64,000 nucleotides of DNA from Branchiostoma floridae (taxonomy: Eukaryota; Chordata; Leptocardii; Amphioxiformes; Branchiostomatidae). The translations under genes were made by a program, and so were the position numbers. Numbering within the stretch: position 1 is the first letter of the stretch; every line of letters starts with the position of its first letter. The notes beneath the pieces are model-generated. The model made no database searches, had not been told where the DNA came from, and saw nothing but the letters and a program-made list of their open reading frames with translations. Location of the stretch: assembly GCF_000003815.2 (NCBI RefSeq), contig NC_049980.1, positions 10,058,560-10,122,559 on the forward strand, written 5' to 3'. This document shows, one piece after another, positions 60,761 through 64,000 of this stretch.

Positions 60761-62855
60761 TTTCGGTGACGTCACCAACAACGATAAAGTTTTGGGAACG
60801 CACAATGGCGCTCGTGCGTGCGTACTGGGTGTGTGCTGGATGAATGAGTGAATGGCGTCAGTCCTCCATTTTTTTCATCGCAGCCTCTAAAGGTTGTCCT
60901 CAAAAGGCCAATCTGTCGGGCCTTTCTCTGCAGTCTTCACGGTGTGACTCACACTAACAAAGGAAACTGGTACAGAACATGTCCTGGTGATTTCACAGAA
61001 TTGTTGGGGTTATTCATTACCATATTCCACACAACACGAGCTCCGGTCAAAACGGACAAACTTTTCTCGGTAAAAATATAATATAACGGTGTGTTTGCAG
61101 AGGTACGAGAGCGATGTAAAAAAAATCATCTATCGAAGTCTAGAAATCTAAGCCAGAAGACCAGTGCGAGCTCGAGCTGCCTAGGCTGGCCTCATGTCAT
61201 TGGTTGTGTCGTTCTTAATATAGAAGAAAGAACAACAAGACCTTCTACCTATGAAATCTACTGAGAAATGAAAATTTTGGGCAATCATGGATATTCTCAT
61301 CGAAATTCGCGTTCAGCTCATTGTGTCGAGTGTTCTTGGATGATCGTCATACCTGTATATATAAATGTTTCCACTTGTTATAAACGTTTCCCGTACGGTT
61401 TTCTGAATGAAAAAAAAATCTCAAGATTATAGGAGTAAGATTAAGCTATATGTCAGTTGTAATTCATGGTTTGGAGAATTTATCATGTCTGTGTGGTGAC
61501 CAATGCGTCTGTGTTGCTCTTGGACAATGTTAACGTTTGGCGACGTGAAAGCAGTTATTTATAGCTTGTTTTACGCTAATTGTATGCCTCGTACATCAAT
61601 AGATAAAGTATATACTCATTGCCTCAATGGCAATTAGCAATATCCAATATTTACAGATGCAAAAGACTTCCAAATCAAAAAGAGCCAAGGCCAGAGCACT
61701 TCGACAAAGTCAATGTAAGAAATGCAGGCTTTCGAAGTTCAGAAGTGGGAAAATTGGACAATGTCCTTGCACAGGACACATGGAAACGGTTTTGCAGGGA
61801 ACGGAATGTTAAATGACTCGCTCTTCTTTTATTTGTTTGGAGAAAGGGATAACCAGATTAACAAAGTTCAAATCCAACGAAGTTTCCTCGTATAGTTGGT
61901 ACGTTGGGCGGTCTTTTATGTTTGCATAGGGAGGACGTGATTTTCAGCATGTCCTCAGTCGTTTCTCGGGAAACATCACTGGATTGAGAGGAAAGACGTT
62001 TCACACGAAGGAGTTGCCTTAGGAAAAAGATAATCGGGACTATTTTAGGCCAGCTTTTTTTGGAAGCGATATTTCTGTCCACGGTTGAAATCCCGTTCAA
62101 GTTCCGCATGTATAGAACCTAAGCTGCATACTTCAAACAACCAAAGGATGAAACAGCTGTTTGTATGTTCAAACGACTGAAAGATGATGACCTCAAACAT
62201 GAAAACTCAACAATGTAGAAGGCCCGGAAACTTGAAAAATGTATCGGAAAATATATATATATCTGCAAGCTTTAATCTGCTGCTTGTGCACAGCCGCCGT
62301 ACGTGGTCCTACGTCACCCTACGTCATCGCCTTTGTGAAAAGCGACACAGTTAATATTCAGGTTCGCTGAGGTGGAGAACAGACGCACCGGACAAAGCCG
62401 GAATAGCAGCCGACGATATGTTTAGGACAGAACGTATAAATAGACAAGCAAGAGGTGCTAATTTTAGCTCCTGAGAGTGTTTTTTTCCGTCGGGGGCGTC
62501 ATTTTCCGAAATGCCTTTGTAATCATTACGTCCAACCAATGACCTATTTAAGTTATATAAACCCCTTGGTTTAGTCAGTTTCTCAGAAACAGACCGAATG
62601 CAAACAAACCAAAATCGTTTTGCAGGCGTACTCGGCACTGAAAACACAACTTTCTCTCTCGTTAGATTTTTAGCAATCTTTTCATCCTTGAACAAGGACA
62701 TATCAGTAATGTACCGCTTGGTTTGAACGAGTATGTTCAACCGCCTTGGTCTAAAAGTTGGTAGAAAATATTCATGGCACAAATTCATGTCAACATATGC
62801 ATTCTGGCGTATTTTCATATGCGCATGCATTCGATATGCTTGATACATTTTTGAA
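60761..62855. other. intergenic region, no supported gene
   Basis: Short open frames only. The 183-codon minus-strand frame at 62351-62902 has no domain and its start is antisense to retrotransposon sequence. Confidence 0.5.
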
Positions 62856-63412
62856 GATCCAGTCCTCGAGTACGGTGATGTCCTCCTTGTAGGCTGTAGC
62901 AAGGAACACTACTGGGAACGCGCAATGCAGAGAGTCCAACAGCGGGCTCTACGGATCATCAGCCGAGCGGGCAGGCGCGATGTGCCCCACCTACCCACCC
63001 TCCAATCGCGACGCGAGGATGCAGCTGTCAAACTTTTCACACAAATGTTGGATGTTGACCATCCCCTACACGACATGGTTCCACCTTCCAGATCAACTGC
63101 CACGGGACGATCACTGAGAAACAAAAACACTTTCTCCATCCCCCCAGCTAGAACTAAAAGACTTCAGAACTCTTTCCTGCACACAGCCATCAAGCTGTAC
63201 AACAAGACTGTAGACACGTAGGTAGTAACAATGGCTACTTAACGTCGGAGATGTTGTTTACTACTTTAGTATATTGTTTCTTATCATATGTGTATATATA
63301 CGGTTTTTATGTTGTAAATTTCAACGCTATTCAGGCTGCTATTATGTCTGCTATGTTGAAATCAATAAAGGATGATGATGAGGATGATGATGAGGATGAT
63401 GATGAAGATGAC
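62856..63412 (+). mobile_element. 5'-truncated CR1/L2-type non-LTR retrotransposon, 3' end
   Basis: An open frame from about 62856 to a stop at 63219-63221 encodes the extreme C-terminal end of a non-LTR reverse transcriptase polyprotein. It reads through VLEYGDVLLVGCSKE, RVQQRALRIISRAGRRDVP and FTQMLDVDHPLHDMVPP to LQNSFLHTAIKLYN, a motif series typical of the tail of CR1/L2-like elements in lancelets and other invertebrates. A 3' untranslated region with AATAAA (63364-63369) ends in a GAT/GAG microsatellite (63370-63412), as usual for this clade. The 5' part, including the polymerase motifs, is missing, so the copy is dead on arrival. Confidence 0.85.
63370..63412. repeat. GATGAT microsatellite tail of the retrotransposon
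   Basis: About 14 units of GAT with GAG and GAA interruptions, forming the 3' tail of the element. Confidence 0.9.
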
Positions 63413-63465
63413 TGCATGCACCTGATTGGGGAGAAAATTGTTCAGCTAACACCTGTCTACCAGGT

Positions 63466-63547
63466 ATGAACTTTCTGAGCTGGATCCGGGCGTAGTTCAG
63501 AATGGTAGTGCGGTCGGGGAGATACGTGATGTGAGTTTGGGTGGACA
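63466..63547 (-). CDS. possible first coding exon of a minus-strand gene (low confidence)
   Basis: On the minus strand an ATG at 63547 starts MSTQTHITYLPDRTTILNYA and continues to RKFIP, followed by a possible donor (ACCTG then GTAGAC, near 63464). The composition looks coding and the length suits a first exon, but no downstream exon was found between here and 60.7 kb and I do not recognise the protein. It may equally be chance. Confidence 0.25.
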
Positions 63548-64000
63548 TTCGTTAAAGACTCCATGAGTTTGTGTAGATATTTATTTAAGACTCCATACAT
63601 CATAACTATGTCCAGAAATTTGAGTTGTTGCGTGTGTGTCACTGTGAGGCCAGGAACTTCATGAAAGCCCCTCAGTGGTAAATTCAAAACGTTATGCCTG
63701 GAATTCCATCTGTTATACCCGTCTCTGTCATGTCGTTCAAATACAAGATGATAAATGTAGAAATGTACAAAGTTAAACGTTACTGAGATCTCTCTTTCGT
63801 CTGCAGTTTTGATGTAACACCAGGATCAGTTTATTGTACAGCACAAAACAAAAGAAAAACTTTGCAGCCCCCCATATTTGGCCTGTCTGACTCTTTGGAC
63901 ACTACTTGCCGCAGTGTGTTCTGGGTAATACACGATTAGCCTGACTGCGCATGAGCGAACAGTAGCAGTGAATACCCAAAGAAACCGGCAAAATGATGGG
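63548..64000. other. right-hand window edge
   Basis: No gene can be supported. Near the end, TGCGCATGAGC (63946-63956) resembles an NRF-1 site, and the last bases (AAAATGATGGG) could open a plus-strand reading frame continuing beyond the window. Confidence 0.35.

Noticed and set aside
62351-62902. 183-codon minus-strand frame
   Set aside because: Its start is antisense to reverse-transcriptase sequence and the rest shows no domain or splice signals.

Overview
The window is animal nuclear DNA, most probably from an invertebrate deuterostome such as a lancelet (Branchiostoma). Reasons: genes are split by GT-AG introns; a near-complete orthologue of the vertebrate tubulin deglutamylase AGTPBP1/CCP1 is present; there is one intronless TMEM200-type gene; and the spacers carry a CR1/L2-type retrotransposon end and many short non-autonomous DNA transposons. 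The species call is inference. There is no prokaryotic architecture. All exon models were built by hand from splice sites, reading phase and family similarity.

Layout. 1-3.6 kb: an 11-bp minisatellite with higher-order structure, then a GT/CG microsatellite. 8.1-8.9 kb (+): TMEM200-like two-pass membrane protein. 13.6-19.9 kb (+): a D-2-hydroxyacid dehydrogenase of the glyoxylate/hydroxypyruvate reductase type, with a TATA promoter, a noncoding first exon and seven coding exons (330 aa). 24.0-48.5 kb (-): AGTPBP1, 26 coding exons that join in frame to 1,314 aa, convergent with the dehydrogenase. 54.06-58.17 kb: a 4.1-kb DNA transposon with 29-bp terminal inverted repeats starting CACTG and a 3-bp ATA target duplication, fitting EnSpm/CACTA, with repeat arrays near both ends. 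59.7-60.7 kb (-): a two-exon gene for a secreted, furin-site-containing basic protein of 205 aa that I cannot assign to a family. 62.9-63.4 kb (+): the 3' end of a non-LTR retrotransposon.

The genes do not form a pathway. The dehydrogenase acts on small 2-keto/2-hydroxy acids, AGTPBP1 trims polyglutamate from tubulin, TMEM200 is a membrane protein of unknown role, and the last gene looks like a processed extracellular ligand. The most notable material is the CACTA-like element with its internal arrays, the unassigned secreted precursor, the several transposon families whose target duplications can still be read (9 bp, 5 bp, TA), a near-perfect 53-bp hairpin just inside an AGTPBP1 splice donor, and the layered minisatellite.
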